NCBI RefSeq assembly: GCF_002377905.1
Contig: NZ_DFQS01000004.1
Coordinates: 4,894-68,893, forward strand
Source of the DNA: Psychrobacter sp. UBA3483
GTDB lineage: Bacteria > Pseudomonadota > Gammaproteobacteria > Pseudomonadales > Moraxellaceae
DNA: 64,000 bases
Direction of reading: 5' to 3'
Below the pieces are notes generated by a model that was not told the DNA's origin, did no database searches, and saw only the letters and a list, made by a program, of their open reading frames with translations. Below are positions 35,171-44,819 of the stretch, piece by piece; position 1 is the stretch's first letter, and each line of letters starts with the position of its first letter. Made by a program: the position numbers and the translations under genes.

Positions 35171-35340
35171 TCGTTATAAGCTCATCGTTATAAGTCGCTG
35201 GTCATCAGTTCTTAATCAAAAGCTGCTCACCATCAGTTGGCTTATTAAGTTAAACATTAAAAACAGCATATTATATTTATCAGTAAGCCGGTATTTAGCA
35301 GTATTTGGCTTTTTATTTTAGCGTTAGAGGATAGGTAATC

Positions 35341-36462
35341 ATGGCAAAGAAAAGAGGATTGGCTGCCAATCGAGGCTTAGATGCCTTATTAGGGTCAATC
35401 AAAAAAGAAAAGCAAATTGCCGCCTCTGCCTTACAAGATGACACGGTAGTGCGTGAGCGTGCTGAGTCAACCGAAATACCACAACCTATTGAGCAAGAGG
35501 ATAGCACAGCTGCGGCTGTTAACAAGCTTTCTGCCTTGCCAGTGTCTGAACAAACTACTAACAATAATAATCGTAAAGCGCGGACGATGAAAAAAGCTCC
35601 TGCTAATAAAGCTCGCGCGAACGTCACAGAAAATAGTACCTCTGAAGACCAAATCAGCTTGGTACAAATCGATGTGACACGTCTGCAAGCAGGTAAGTAT
35701 CAGCCACGTCGTGATATGAGTGAAACGGCGCTGGCAGAACTGGCCTCTTCTATTGAACAGCATGGCGTTATGCAGCCGATTGTTATTCGTCCTTTACTGG
35801 CGAATGAAGATAAAAGCGAAGCGTTGGTAACGCACGAAATTATCGCTGGTGAGCGCCGCTGGCGTGCAGCAAAAATGGCGGGTAAATCGGTTATACCAGC
35901 CATTGAGCGTGCGTTATCCGATGAGTTGGCCATTGCGCTGGCCTTGATTGAAAATATTCAGCGCGAAGATTTATCGGTGATTGAGCAGGCAGCTGCCCTG
36001 CAGCGCTTTCATACCGAGTTTGGTATGAGTCATGCCATGATTGCTGAAGTTGTTGGCAAAGCGCGTACCACGGTATCAAACCTTTTGCGCTTGAATCAGC
36101 TACACGATACGGTTAAAGATCATTTAGCAACCAGTGCGTTAGATATGGGGCATGCGCGTACCCTGTTAGCATTATCATCAGAACAGCAACCTATCATTGC
36201 GCAAAAAATCATCGATGCCGGCATGACGGTGCGCGAGGCTGAGAAATTGGTTAAGTCAATCTTGCAGCCAGCACCAAAAGCCAATCGCACCGAGCAAGTA
36301 CAGTCTCGCGATGTTGAGCGCTTAACCCAGCGCTTAACTGATATGTTAGGCGCAGAAGTAAAGCTTAAACATAAAAAAGATGGGCAGGGTAGTGTTGAGA
36401 TATTCTTCCACAATCATGATCAGCTAGCAGCTTTGATAAAACATATAGAAGCGCAGGCTTAG
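35341..36462 (+). CDS. parB: Chromosome-partitioning protein ParB
   Basis: 373 residues. The start MAKKRGLAANRGLDALLGSI is the canonical ParB N-terminus that stimulates ParA. A linker of about 80 low-complexity residues (Asn/Lys/Ala) follows, longer than usual. The ParB/Sulfiredoxin-like CTP-binding domain begins VQIDVTRLQAGKYQPRRDMS (about 103) and includes HEIIAGERRWRAAKMAG. The HTH reads LSVIEQAAALQRFHTEFGMS, then VVGKARTTVSNLLRLNQL. The C-terminal dimerisation domain ends FHNHDQLAALIKHIEAQA. It binds parS sites; none was found in this window. Confidence 0.96.
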   Translation: MAKKRGLAANRGLDALLGSIKKEKQIAASALQDDTVVRERAESTEIPQPIEQEDSTAAAVNKLSALPVSEQTTNNNNRKARTMKKAPANKARANVTENSTSEDQISLVQIDVTRLQAGKYQPRRDMSETALAELASSIEQHGVMQPIVIRPLLANEDKSEALVTHEIIAGERRWRAAKMAGKSVIPAIERALSDELAIALALIENIQREDLSVIEQAAALQRFHTEFGMSHAMIAEVVGKARTTVSNLLRLNQLHDTVKDHLATSALDMGHARTLLALSSEQQPIIAQKIIDAGMTVREAEKLVKSILQPAPKANRTEQVQSRDVERLTQRLTDMLGAEVKLKHKKDGQGSVEIFFHNHDQLAALIKHIEAQA

Positions 36463-36532
36463 TATTTGTATTAAAGATACAAACGTAAAACCATCTTTTG
36501 ACAACTTTATAAAAACATAGAAGAGAGTGTGT

Positions 36533-37264
36533 ATGTGGGAGCTGGTAAAAGCAGGTGGTTGGCTGATGACGCCTATCGTGGTGTGCTCAATATTGGCGTT
36601 AGTAATTATTATCGAGCGTAGCCATACGTTGCAGTTTAATAAGATTGTACCCAATAGATTGCGTGAACAGCTGATAACTCGTCTACGTGAAAACGGCGAC
36701 ATCGGTCGTACGCAGCTGATGAATGTCAAAGAAAAAACCCCTTTGGGTGATATTTTGGCGACCGGTCTGCTTTACCGTCAATACGGCCTAGACTCGATGA
36801 CCATGCATATGCAAAACCGCGCCAGTGTACAAGTGCATCAGTTAGAAAAAAATATCAATATGCTCGGTACGATTGGGGCGATTGCGCCGCTGCTTGGTTT
36901 GCTAGGTACGGTGTTGGGTATTATCTCGTCGTTTTTGGCGATTACGGATGGCGCGATGCAAGACCCAACGATGCTCGCTGCTGGCGTGTCACAGGCATTG
37001 ATTACTACGGCGGCTGGTATGATTGTGGCCATCCCAGCACTGGTTGCCTATCGTTATTTTCAGCGCCGTATTATCGATATCAATGCGCAGTTTGAGACGC
37101 AAGCGGGACTGATGATTCAAGAATTGTATGATTATCAATTGTTGGACAATATGCAAGCCTCTACCCTCTCTCTACCTGCTAATGGTGTAGAAACAACTAA
37201 AACTAAGGGTTATGAGCTTTCACTTGACACCTCGGATTTAGAGACAGCCGCTACAGCAACTTAA
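36533..37264 (+). CDS. exbB: MotA/TolQ/ExbB proton-channel family protein
   Basis: About 243 residues from the ATG at 36533 (AGAGAG just upstream; GTG 36527 is an in-frame alternative). Three membrane helices: TPIVVCSILALVIIIERS near the N-terminus, then GTIGAIAPLLGLLGTVLGII and AAGVSQALITTAAGMIVAIP, the latter two with the ExbB/TolQ signatures. With the following ExbD protein it forms a proton-driven motor energising TonB-type or related envelope processes. The gene pair is placed before msbA and lpxK, an arrangement also known in pseudomonads, so the partner may be envelope-related rather than TonB. The last 35 residues are polar and variable. Confidence 0.88.
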   Translation: MWELVKAGGWLMTPIVVCSILALVIIIERSHTLQFNKIVPNRLREQLITRLRENGDIGRTQLMNVKEKTPLGDILATGLLYRQYGLDSMTMHMQNRASVQVHQLEKNINMLGTIGAIAPLLGLLGTVLGIISSFLAITDGAMQDPTMLAAGVSQALITTAAGMIVAIPALVAYRYFQRRIIDINAQFETQAGLMIQELYDYQLLDNMQASTLSLPANGVETTKTKGYELSLDTSDLETAATAT

Positions 37265-37322
37265 TTGTGTGATGTCACTTATTTGTTGAATCCGTACATT
37301 TAAGACCATTAAAGAGAGCGAT

Positions 37323-37766
37323 ATGCGTTTTAGAAAACCGACCGTTGAGCCACTTGAAATCAATTTGACGCCGATGATTGATTGTTTATTATTTTTAATC
37401 GTATTTTTACTGCTTGCAACCTCGTTTAATCACTTTAGCCGCTTAAATATTATTCTTCCGGAAGCAGAAGGAGTGGCATTAACAGAAGAAAAAAACAGTA
37501 TTGAAGTGGCGGTGCAAGAAGATGGCAGTTATCTTGTTAATGGCATTACCCTTGCTAGTAGCGATGAGGCCGAGCTGACCAGCATGCTTCAGCAAGAGGC
37601 GGGAAGCAATCGTGATATGCTATTTGTCATTGCTGCTGACGCCAATGCCACCCATCAATCGGTGGTACGGGTTATGGATATCGCTGGTAAACTGGGTTTT
37701 TTGAATCTCAATATCAGTACGGTTGTGCCACTTGGGCAGCCTTTACCAACATCTGCGCCGCAGTAA
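37323..37766 (+). CDS. exbD: ExbD/TolR-family protein
   Basis: 147 residues. A single N-terminal membrane helix follows the conserved INLTPMIDCLLFLIVFLLLA, with the essential Asp in PMID. The periplasmic domain has ENSIEVAVQEDGSYLVNG-like strands and ends VVRVMDIAGKLGFLNLNIST, typical of ExbD/TolR. It pairs with the ExbB-like protein encoded 58 bp upstream. GAGAG lies 6 nt before the ATG. It is upstream of msbA by about 145 bp. Whether it serves TonB, Tol-Pal or another partner cannot be decided from the sequence. Confidence 0.9.
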   Translation: MRFRKPTVEPLEINLTPMIDCLLFLIVFLLLATSFNHFSRLNIILPEAEGVALTEEKNSIEVAVQEDGSYLVNGITLASSDEAELTSMLQQEAGSNRDMLFVIAADANATHQSVVRVMDIAGKLGFLNLNISTVVPLGQPLPTSAPQ

Positions 37767-37911
37767 ACTTTAGGGCATTTGATATTTGTTATAGTAAAGA
37801 GATTATCAAGCGCCACTATCATTATTCTTGAGGCTTTTACGGCTCTATTTGATCTTCACTTGCCACTGCCGCATTTGTATCATTTGTTCTTATACCTAAA
37901 TTGAGGCTTTT

Positions 37912-39699
37912 ATGAGCCAAGCTTATCAACCTGACGCTAAAAAAAATTCTGCTAAAAAGTTATCGGCAGCGCCATCAAATACGCCTAGGCATAGGACTTT
38001 ATTACGTCTGTTAAGCTACCTTAAACCTTATTGGTGGGCGCTAGTATTGGTCATAATAGGCTTTGCGATTAATGCGGCAACAGAGATTTGGATTGCCAAA
38101 TTATTGCAATATATCACTGATGCCATCAATCAAAACGATCAAAGCAAACAGGACTTATTTCCATTTATTATTGTGGCGCTGTTTTTTGTCCGCGGCGTGG
38201 GCAGTTTTTTGGGTAATTACTATACGGCATTGGTGTCGCGCAATCTTGTTTACGAGTTACGCGTTCAAGTGTTCAATAAGCTTTTGCGTTTGCCAAGCTC
38301 ATTCTATCTGGCAAATCCAGCAGGGACGATTTCATCCAAGCTTATTTTTGATGTTGAACAGGTGACTGCTGCCAGTACCGATTCGATGAAAACTTTGTTG
38401 CGCGATGGTTTGACCGTGGTGGCTTTGATAGGCTTCTTGCTTTATAGCAATTGGCGTTTAACTTTGATTTTATTTGTGGTGCTGCCACCTATTTTATGGC
38501 TGATACGCGTGGCTTCAAAGCGCTATCTAAAGCTGTCTAAAGGCATTCAAGAAACCATGGGTAGTGTCAGCCACATCACCAATGAGGTCATCGGCGGCTA
38601 TCAGGTAGTGAAAAACTATGGCGGACAAGCGTATGAAGCCAAGCGTTTTGATATAACCTCGAAGAAAAACCTGCGCCAAGGGATGAAGGTCGTGGTGACC
38701 AATAGCATTAATACCCCAGCGGTGCAGTTACTAATGGCGATGGCGATGGCGGTCGTTGTATGGTTGGCGCTGCGCCCTGCGGTAATAGATAATATCTCGG
38801 CGGGTGAGTTTATCTCCTATATTGCTGCCGCAGGATTATTAAGTAAGCCGGTGCGTTCACTCACTGATATCAACCAAAAATTGCAAAAAGGGCTTGCCGC
38901 CGGTGAGTCAATCTTTACTTTGTTGGATGAGCCAGAAGAACAAGATACAGGCATACTTAGCCCGACTCTAGCAGGTGACATTCAGTTCGATAATGTCAGC
39001 TTGGTTTATCCTGATTCAACGGTAGCGCTGCGTGATTTTACTTTGGATGTGCGTGCAGGCGAGACGATAGCACTGGTCGGGCGTAGCGGCGCTGGTAAGT
39101 CTTCACTCGTTAACTTACTCACGCGTACTTTAAATACGTCCTCGGGGCAAATCACACTTGACGGTATGCCAATTGACGATATCAAGCTTGAAAGCTTGCG
39201 CGCGCAGATAGCGATGGTCAATCAGCAAGTGGTGCTTTTTAATACCACGGTGTTCAATAATATTGCCTATGGTAGCCTAGCGGATAAAACCCAAGCTGAG
39301 GTCGAGCAAGCTGCAAAAGACGCTTTTGCCCATGATTTTATTATGAAAATGCCAAATGGCTATCAAAGTGAGATTGGCGCTGAAGGCTTGCAGCTCTCAG
39401 GCGGTCAACGTCAGCGTATCTCGATTGCGCGTGCGTTATTGAAAGATGCACCGATTTTGATTTTAGATGAAGCCACCAGTGCCTTAGATAACGAGTCAGA
39501 ATACTATATTCAAAAAGCACTCGATAACGTCATGAAAGATAGGACGACACTGGTGATTGCCCACCGTTTAACGACCATTGAATCGGCTGATCGTATTGCA
39601 GTGTTAGATAGTGGTCAGATTGTTGAACTAGGCACCCACGAAGAGCTGATGCAATTACATGGCCATTATGCGCAAATGTACGCGCGTGATTTTGAATAA
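37912..39699 (+). CDS. msbA: Lipid A/phospholipid flippase MsbA
   Basis: 595 residues, a half-size ABC exporter. The membrane domain (about 30-330) begins LLRLLSYLKPYWWALVLVII, the usual MsbA start, with six helices. The nucleotide-binding domain has ETIALVGRSGAGKSSLVNLL (Walker A, about 384-403), QLSGGQRQRISIARALL (signature) and PILILDEATSALDNESE (Walker B), then AHRLTTIESAD (H-loop). It flips core-lipid A across the inner membrane as a homodimer. lpxK follows at 105 bp and kdsB next, so the block makes and moves lipid A-Kdo. Confidence 0.96.
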   Translation: MSQAYQPDAKKNSAKKLSAAPSNTPRHRTLLRLLSYLKPYWWALVLVIIGFAINAATEIWIAKLLQYITDAINQNDQSKQDLFPFIIVALFFVRGVGSFLGNYYTALVSRNLVYELRVQVFNKLLRLPSSFYLANPAGTISSKLIFDVEQVTAASTDSMKTLLRDGLTVVALIGFLLYSNWRLTLILFVVLPPILWLIRVASKRYLKLSKGIQETMGSVSHITNEVIGGYQVVKNYGGQAYEAKRFDITSKKNLRQGMKVVVTNSINTPAVQLLMAMAMAVVVWLALRPAVIDNISAGEFISYIAAAGLLSKPVRSLTDINQKLQKGLAAGESIFTLLDEPEEQDTGILSPTLAGDIQFDNVSLVYPDSTVALRDFTLDVRAGETIALVGRSGAGKSSLVNLLTRTLNTSSGQITLDGMPIDDIKLESLRAQIAMVNQQVVLFNTTVFNNIAYGSLADKTQAEVEQAAKDAFAHDFIMKMPNGYQSEIGAEGLQLSGGQRQRISIARALLKDAPILILDEATSALDNESEYYIQKALDNVMKDRTTLVIAHRLTTIESADRIAVLDSGQIVELGTHEELMQLHGHYAQMYARDFE

Positions 39700-39804
39700 A
39701 GCTACTGTTAGAGTAAAGCTATTGTTTGAGTAAAACCACTGCAAGCCGTGATGGTACTTTAGTAGTAAATATGGCTGCATAAATAGGATAAGTAATACAT
39801 CACC

Positions 39805-40923
39805 ATGAGTATTGAAACCACAATGACGCGTGCCTGGCAACGTCAGGCCGCTTGGCTCTGGCTACTGCTGCCTGTCAGCTGGTTATATGGATTCATTACG
39901 ATGGTGCGCCGTCAGGCTTATAAGATAGGTTTGTTTGCCAGTTATCGTGCGCCTATTGCAGTGATGGTGATTGGTAATATTACAGTAGGCGGTAGCGGTA
40001 AGACACCGTTGATTATTGCCTTGGTTAATCATCTGCAAAAGCAAGGTGTCAAAGTAGGTGTCATTAGCCGCGGTTATGGCGGTGATAGCAGTCAGATGCC
40101 AGCTTTGGTGCATGCCGATAGCTTGCCAAGCATCGTAGGTGACGAGCCCTGTTTAATCGTCAATATGACAGGCGCGGCGATGGCCGTTTGCCCCAATCGT
40201 AAGCAGGCTATTACCACTTTGTTAAACGATTATCCTGACTTACAACTGATTATTGCTGATGATGGTTTGCAGCATTATGCGCTACAACGTGATATCGAAT
40301 GGATTGTGGTCGATGCGTCGCGTGGCTTTGGTAATCAGCAGCTGCTACCAACCGGTTTTTTACGTGAACCCATGTCGCGCTTGCAAGGTGCCAATGTGGT
40401 TTACCATGAAAAAACTGATAGGACGACCAAAGATAATAAGCAAGCTCAATCCAATCGTTTAACCATGCATCTACAAGCGGATAAATTGCAGCCTTTATGG
40501 CCTTCTGCTGTTGAGATAGAAGGTTTAACTGCAGCAGAAAAAATGCCTATGCCACCTATACCAAATGGTCGGGTACATGCGGTAAGCGGTATCGGTTATC
40601 CGCAGCGTTTTTTTGATACTTTACTGTCGCTCGGTTTTGATGTCATTGGTCATGCTTATCCGGATCATTATGATTTTAGCTTAGATGAGCTTTTACAGTA
40701 TAGCGAGCAGCCTATTATTGTGACCAGTAAAGACGCGGTCAAAATCAGAGCGCTGCTAATAGATATGACTAGCCGCCAGACACTTAGCGAAGAGTATCAA
40801 GAGCTTATTAATCGCTTATGGGTCTTGCCAGTGACTGCAGTGTTATCAGACGGTTGCTATATCAGCTTACAGCAGCAATTAAAAGCTTTAAATATTAATT
40901 TATCTAAAGGCACAAAAGCATAA
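39805..40923 (+). CDS. lpxK: Tetraacyldisaccharide 4'-kinase
   Basis: 372 residues. LpxK phosphorylates the 4' position of the lipid A disaccharide at the inner membrane. N-terminal hydrophobic segment WLLLPVSWLYGFITMVRRQAY, then the P-loop VIGNITVGGSGKTPLIIALV (about 50-69), VGVISRGYGGDS, VGDEPCLI, IIADDGLQHYALQRDIEWIVVD and HAVSGIGYPQRFFDTLLSLG. All family landmarks are present. About 20 bp before kdsB and 105 bp after msbA. Confidence 0.96.
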   Translation: MSIETTMTRAWQRQAAWLWLLLPVSWLYGFITMVRRQAYKIGLFASYRAPIAVMVIGNITVGGSGKTPLIIALVNHLQKQGVKVGVISRGYGGDSSQMPALVHADSLPSIVGDEPCLIVNMTGAAMAVCPNRKQAITTLLNDYPDLQLIIADDGLQHYALQRDIEWIVVDASRGFGNQQLLPTGFLREPMSRLQGANVVYHEKTDRTTKDNKQAQSNRLTMHLQADKLQPLWPSAVEIEGLTAAEKMPMPPIPNGRVHAVSGIGYPQRFFDTLLSLGFDVIGHAYPDHYDFSLDELLQYSEQPIIVTSKDAVKIRALLIDMTSRQTLSEEYQELINRLWVLPVTAVLSDGCYISLQQQLKALNINLSKGTKA

Positions 40924-40944
40924 ATGATTTTTTAGGAATAAACC

Positions 40945-41787
40945 ATGTCATCAGTCTTAGCATCAGCCGCAACAATGCCAATTGAAACCGCGCCAGTCAA
41001 AACTCATATCGTTATTCCTGCGCGTTTTAAAAGTACGCGCCTGCCTGGTAAGCCATTATTAAAAATTCATGGCAAACCGATGATACTTTGGGTGGCTGAA
41101 AAAGCACAGTTGGCTGATTTTGCTGATGATATGTGTATTGCGACTGATGATGAGGCGATTGCTACAGTTTGCACAGAGGCAGGTTTTGATGTGGTGATGA
41201 CCAGTAGTGAGCATGCATCAGGGACCGACCGTTTGGCTGAAGTTGCTGCTATCAAAGGCTGGGCTGAGCATGATATTGTGGTCAATATGCAGGGTGATGA
41301 GCCTTTGGTACCGCCGTTATTATTAGAGCAAGTCAAAGCACTACTAGTGCAAGATAGCGACAGCGTGATGGCGACTTTATGCGAGCCTATCGAGGACTAC
41401 GAGACTTTTATGCGCCCATCGGTCGTGAAAGTTGTCAGTCAGACGTCAAACCATTTACAGCGCGCGCTGTATTTTAGCCGTGCACCGATTCCGTGCGACC
41501 GTGATGTGGTTTTGGCAAACGATAAAAATATACAGGAGCAACCACCAAAAAACGCTTATCGTCATTTGGGGTTATACGCCTACCGCGTTAGCTTGTTACA
41601 GCAATTTGTACACTGGCCACAAACGCCACTCGAGGTATTAGAAAGCCTAGAGCAATTACGAGTTTTAGAAAATGGTGGTCATATTGCTATTGCCACTGCA
41701 AGCTGTCATCTACCAGCCGGCGTTGATACCCAAGAAGACTTAGACCGGCTCAATGCCATGAGTTTAATTGATTTTCAAAATTGCTGA
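40945..41787 (+). CDS. kdsB: CMP-Kdo synthetase
   Basis: 280 residues. KdsB activates Kdo with CTP for attachment to lipid A. It has THIVIPARFKSTRLPGKPLL (about 20-39, nucleotide-binding), then KPMILWVAEKA, DIVVNMQGDEPLVPPLLLEQ (about 110-129, metal-binding Asp), SRAPIPCDRDVV and HLGLYAYRVSLLQQFVHW. It has about 18 extra N-terminal residues. Immediately after lpxK in an apparent operon. Confidence 0.96.
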   Translation: MSSVLASAATMPIETAPVKTHIVIPARFKSTRLPGKPLLKIHGKPMILWVAEKAQLADFADDMCIATDDEAIATVCTEAGFDVVMTSSEHASGTDRLAEVAAIKGWAEHDIVVNMQGDEPLVPPLLLEQVKALLVQDSDSVMATLCEPIEDYETFMRPSVVKVVSQTSNHLQRALYFSRAPIPCDRDVVLANDKNIQEQPPKNAYRHLGLYAYRVSLLQQFVHWPQTPLEVLESLEQLRVLENGGHIAIATASCHLPAGVDTQEDLDRLNAMSLIDFQNC

Positions 41788-41903
41788 TACAATATAATTG
41801 GCAATAGCCTAAGCAAGCTAATTGGTATGTTCAATTATTCAAATATTTTACGTGTATTAGCATGTATAGCATACTAAAGGTATTAAGCGGCGATTAGGCG
41901 ATT

Positions 41904-43052
41904 ATGAGTAAGATAACTAAAATGACAACTGAAATGACCAGCGCATTGCCTTTGACGGATAATATATATTTTGCACCGCTATTACCGTGGCAAAATGAGT
42001 TGTGGTCACAGCTGACCAAGCGGGTATTAATGCCGCAGCAATCTTTACCGCACGCGCTCTTAGCGGCAGGCATGCAAGGTATGGGTAAGCGTGCCTTTGT
42101 CTGGCGTTTGGTCGCATGGTTATTATGCCGTGAGCGCGATAGCCATCCGCTTGGCGCTTGCGGGAGTTGCGAGAGCTGTCAATGGCTCAGATCGGGGACG
42201 CATCCAAGCTTACAAATCCTGCCAATGATTAGTATGCCAGTCAGTGCCGACCATGCTGATGCTAAAGAAGCAGCAACTAACAGCGCAAAAGACAAAAAAT
42301 CTGCCAAAGCTGCCAGTAACGCTGCGTTAAAAATAAAAGTTGATGATATCCGTGCTTTGCAGCCATTTATTTATCAAGGCGGGCAGGGCATGCGGATTTG
42401 TGTGCTAGATTACGCAGAGCAAATGACCATTGCTGCGGCTAATGCACTGCTCAAAACCTTGGAAGAGCCGCAAGCGCAAGTACATTTATTCTTAATCAGT
42501 GATACTCCGGCACAGCTGTTACCCACGATTAAAAGCCGTGTTCAGCAGTTAGCACTACAGACCATTGAACCTGCCGTTGCAGTTGACTATGTGACTCATG
42601 CTTTAGGTAGTACGGTCAATCGTGAGGCGGTCGGTACGGCAGCCATTGAGCAGCTGATACAGTTGGCAAATGGCGCACCTTTAGCCGCGGTCGCCCTTGC
42701 GCAAGCACCATGGTATAGCAAGCGCGCCCTATGGTTAACAACGTGGCAAGCGCTGCGTAGCGGCAAGCGTAGTAGCATAGCAGCAAGCGACTATTGGCAA
42801 ACCCAGCTTAGTATAAGCGAGTTTATTCAATTGTCGGAGCTAATGCTCGTTGATATACGCCGCGTATGCTTGGGTCTTGATGCGCTACAAAAGGATATTG
42901 ATTTACCAGCGTCTTTACACAGTCATCAACCTACTGAGAGCGTGTTAGAGGTCTTTATAAATAGTCTGCAAGAAATAAAAACCGCTCTACAACAAAATGT
43001 GCAAGAAAAATTCGCTTATGATAAGCTGATGCAAGAATTGGCTTATTTATAA
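41904..43052 (+). CDS. holB: DNA polymerase III delta-prime subunit
   Basis: 382 residues of the clamp-loader delta-prime family. It begins PLLPWQNELWSQLTKRVLMP and PHALLAAGMQGMGKRAFVWR, where the P-loop region is degenerate as expected. The zinc module has Cys at about 75, 87, 90 and 93 (ACGSCESCQW). A 25-residue Ala/Lys-rich insertion follows at about 113-138. Then VDDIRALQPFIYQGGQGMRI, CVLDYAEQMTIAAANALLKT and LEEPQAQVHLFLISDTPAQL with the SRVQ motif. It loads the sliding clamp in the replisome. It precedes pilZ, a common pairing; tmk, often next to it, is absent here. Confidence 0.93.
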   Translation: MSKITKMTTEMTSALPLTDNIYFAPLLPWQNELWSQLTKRVLMPQQSLPHALLAAGMQGMGKRAFVWRLVAWLLCRERDSHPLGACGSCESCQWLRSGTHPSLQILPMISMPVSADHADAKEAATNSAKDKKSAKAASNAALKIKVDDIRALQPFIYQGGQGMRICVLDYAEQMTIAAANALLKTLEEPQAQVHLFLISDTPAQLLPTIKSRVQQLALQTIEPAVAVDYVTHALGSTVNREAVGTAAIEQLIQLANGAPLAAVALAQAPWYSKRALWLTTWQALRSGKRSSIAASDYWQTQLSISEFIQLSELMLVDIRRVCLGLDALQKDIDLPASLHSHQPTESVLEVFINSLQEIKTALQQNVQEKFAYDKLMQELAYL

Positions 43053-43090
43053 ATTAAAAAAGTACACCTCACTTATAAAGGAAGCGGACT

Positions 43091-43438
43091 ATGGCAATGC
43101 CAGGACGTGGCGGGATTTTAACCTGTCATATTGAAGATATGGAAACGTTATACGCAAGCTATTTATCCTTTGTGACCAATGGCGCGTTATTTGTGCCGTC
43201 CGACAAAACCCAAAAACTGGGCGATGAAGTGTTTATTGCTGTCACTTTGCCCAATTCTAGCGAACGCCTACCAATGAATGGTAAAGTCGTTTGGATCAAC
43301 TCTAAAAGCCAAAGCGGCCGTCCAGCAGGTTTTGCGGTGCAAATAGGTACAGATGTCGCTGGCCTAAGAATCAAAAATGAAGTCGAGCGCTTATTGGCCG
43401 GTAAGCTTGATAGCTTGCAGTCGACTTATACGATGTAG
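43091..43438 (+). CDS. pilZ: Type IV pilus PilZ protein
   Basis: 115 residues closely matching the Pseudomonas PilZ type in layout: GGILTCHIEDMETLYASYLS, FVTNGALFVPSDKTQKLGDE, VFIAVTLPNSSERLPMNGKV, VWINSKSQSGRPAGFAVQIG. The RxxxR and (D/N)xSxxG c-di-GMP-binding motifs of other PilZ-domain proteins are missing, as in the founding PilZ, which works by protein contacts (PilB/FimX) in pilus assembly. It lies 38 bp after holB, the same pairing as in Pseudomonas. AAAGGAAG ribosome-binding site lies upstream. Confidence 0.9.
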   Translation: MAMPGRGGILTCHIEDMETLYASYLSFVTNGALFVPSDKTQKLGDEVFIAVTLPNSSERLPMNGKVVWINSKSQSGRPAGFAVQIGTDVAGLRIKNEVERLLAGKLDSLQSTYTM

Positions 43439-43495
43439 TGTTTTTACAGAGCTTGAATGTTATTTACCAGCAGCCTAATAAGTTTAGCGAAAAAT

Positions 43496-43533
43496 AAAAA
43501 AGCAGCCGTTATATTTATAAGGTTGCTTTTTTT
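43496..43533. terminator. Bidirectional terminator, pilZ / ppk2
   Basis: AAAAAAGCAGCC pairs with GGTTGCTTTTTT (one G-U) around a 13-nt loop, with A and T runs on the flanks. It serves the convergent pilZ (plus) and ppk2 (minus) transcripts. Confidence 0.75.
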
Positions 43534-43573
43534 ATGCGCTGTATTTTGTTAAATAATACGTGCATGCATTTAG

Positions 43574-44587
43574 CTAATAGCGTGGTGGTACATACATATC
43601 ATCGGGAATTGGCTCGCGGTAATATTCATCATCACGCTTGCGTTCAGGCAATTCAATCTCATCGCGCGGTACTTCTTTATAGGGAATTTGCTCAAGTAAA
43701 TGAGCAATACAGTTCAGCCGTGCGCGCTTTTTATTATTGCCTTCTACCACCCACCACGGCGCTTCAGGAATATGAGTGCGCTCAAACATGGTTTCTTTGG
43801 CCTTGGTATAATCTTCCCAGCGGCGGCGTGATTGCAAGTCCATCGCTGACAACTTCCACTGCTTGAGCGGGTCATGAATCCGGCTCATAAAGCGCGAATG
43901 CTGCTCGTCATCGGTAATCGAAAACCAGTATTTGACCAATCGAATACCTGAGCGCACCAGCATACGCTCAAATTCAGGTACTGACTGGAAAAACTCTTCG
44001 TACTGGGCATCAGTACAAAACCCCATAACGCGCTCGACGCCAACCCGGTTGTACCAGCTGCGATCAAATAAGACGATTTCACCAGCGGCAGGTAGATGCG
44101 CCACATAGCGCTGAAAATACCATTGCGACTGTTCGCGTTCGGTTGGCGCAGGTAGGGCAGCCACGCGGCAAACACGCGGGTTTAAGCGCTGAGTGATACG
44201 CTTGATAGCGCCGCCTTTGCCAGCCGAATCGCGCCCTTCAAATATCACTACAATGCGCTCGCCGTATTCAACCACCCAATCTTGCAGCTTGATAAGCTCT
44301 CGCTGTAGTCGCAGTAATTCTTGAAAATAGGTGCGGCGATCGAGTTTTTCTTGCTCGCTCATCTCGCGGCCATCAAAACGAAAGTCACGCACGTAATCGT
44401 CTATTTCATTTTCCAGCTCTTCATCGTAGCTGTCTATTAAATCCTGATGCATTTTGCGGCGTAGCTCATCGCCAAACACTTCTTTGTCCATACGGGTAAC
44501 AAAGCTGTCTTGTTCGAGTGCTGACAGTTCTTGCCGCTTTGGAGCACTTAAGGTTTGCCGACCAATAGATGATGGACCTTTACTCAT
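43574..44587 (-). CDS. ppk2: Polyphosphate kinase 2 (PPK2)
   Basis: 337 residues. PPK2 enzymes use polyphosphate to phosphorylate nucleoside di- or monophosphates, or run in reverse. The core begins LLRLQRELIKLQDWVVEYGE. The P-loop is VIFEGRDSAGKGGAIKRITQ (about 115-134), followed by RVCRVAALPAPTEREQSQWYFQRYV (lid) and EIVLFDRSWYNRVGVERVMG (Walker B). The motifs and length fit a single-domain class I-type PPK2. About 60 N-terminal charged residues precede the core. GGAG lies near the ATG. Monocistronic by its flanking gaps. Confidence 0.94.
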   Translation of the reverse strand: MSKGPSSIGRQTLSAPKRQELSALEQDSFVTRMDKEVFGDELRRKMHQDLIDSYDEELENEIDDYVRDFRFDGREMSEQEKLDRRTYFQELLRLQRELIKLQDWVVEYGERIVVIFEGRDSAGKGGAIKRITQRLNPRVCRVAALPAPTEREQSQWYFQRYVAHLPAAGEIVLFDRSWYNRVGVERVMGFCTDAQYEEFFQSVPEFERMLVRSGIRLVKYWFSITDDEQHSRFMSRIHDPLKQWKLSAMDLQSRRRWEDYTKAKETMFERTHIPEAPWWVVEGNNKKRARLNCIAHLLEQIPYKEVPRDEIELPERKRDDEYYREPIPDDMYVPPRY

Positions 44588-44725
44588 CGTAATCTCCTAA
44601 TAAATATTTTTATGGTTATTATTCATAGTGGTGGCTCTTGATATGGCTATTACTTTAGCATATTTACAATAAGGCGATGAGTGAGCCGTGTTTGCTTGTT
44701 GCAGTCATTTTTTCAGCCACAACAA

Positions 44726-44761
44726 AAAACACCCTTTAATCATCAGATTAAAGGGTGTTTT
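44726..44761 (-). terminator. Intrinsic terminator of the thiolase gene
   Basis: AAAACACCCTTTAATC pairs perfectly with GATTAAAGGGTGTTTT (16 bp) around a 4-nt loop, with A and T flanks. About 60 bp after the thiolase stop codon on the minus strand. Confidence 0.85.
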
Positions 44762-44819
44762 AAAAGCTTAACGCTATTTATTAACTAATGGCTTATTGCT
44801 AATGACATCAGTGAGAATA

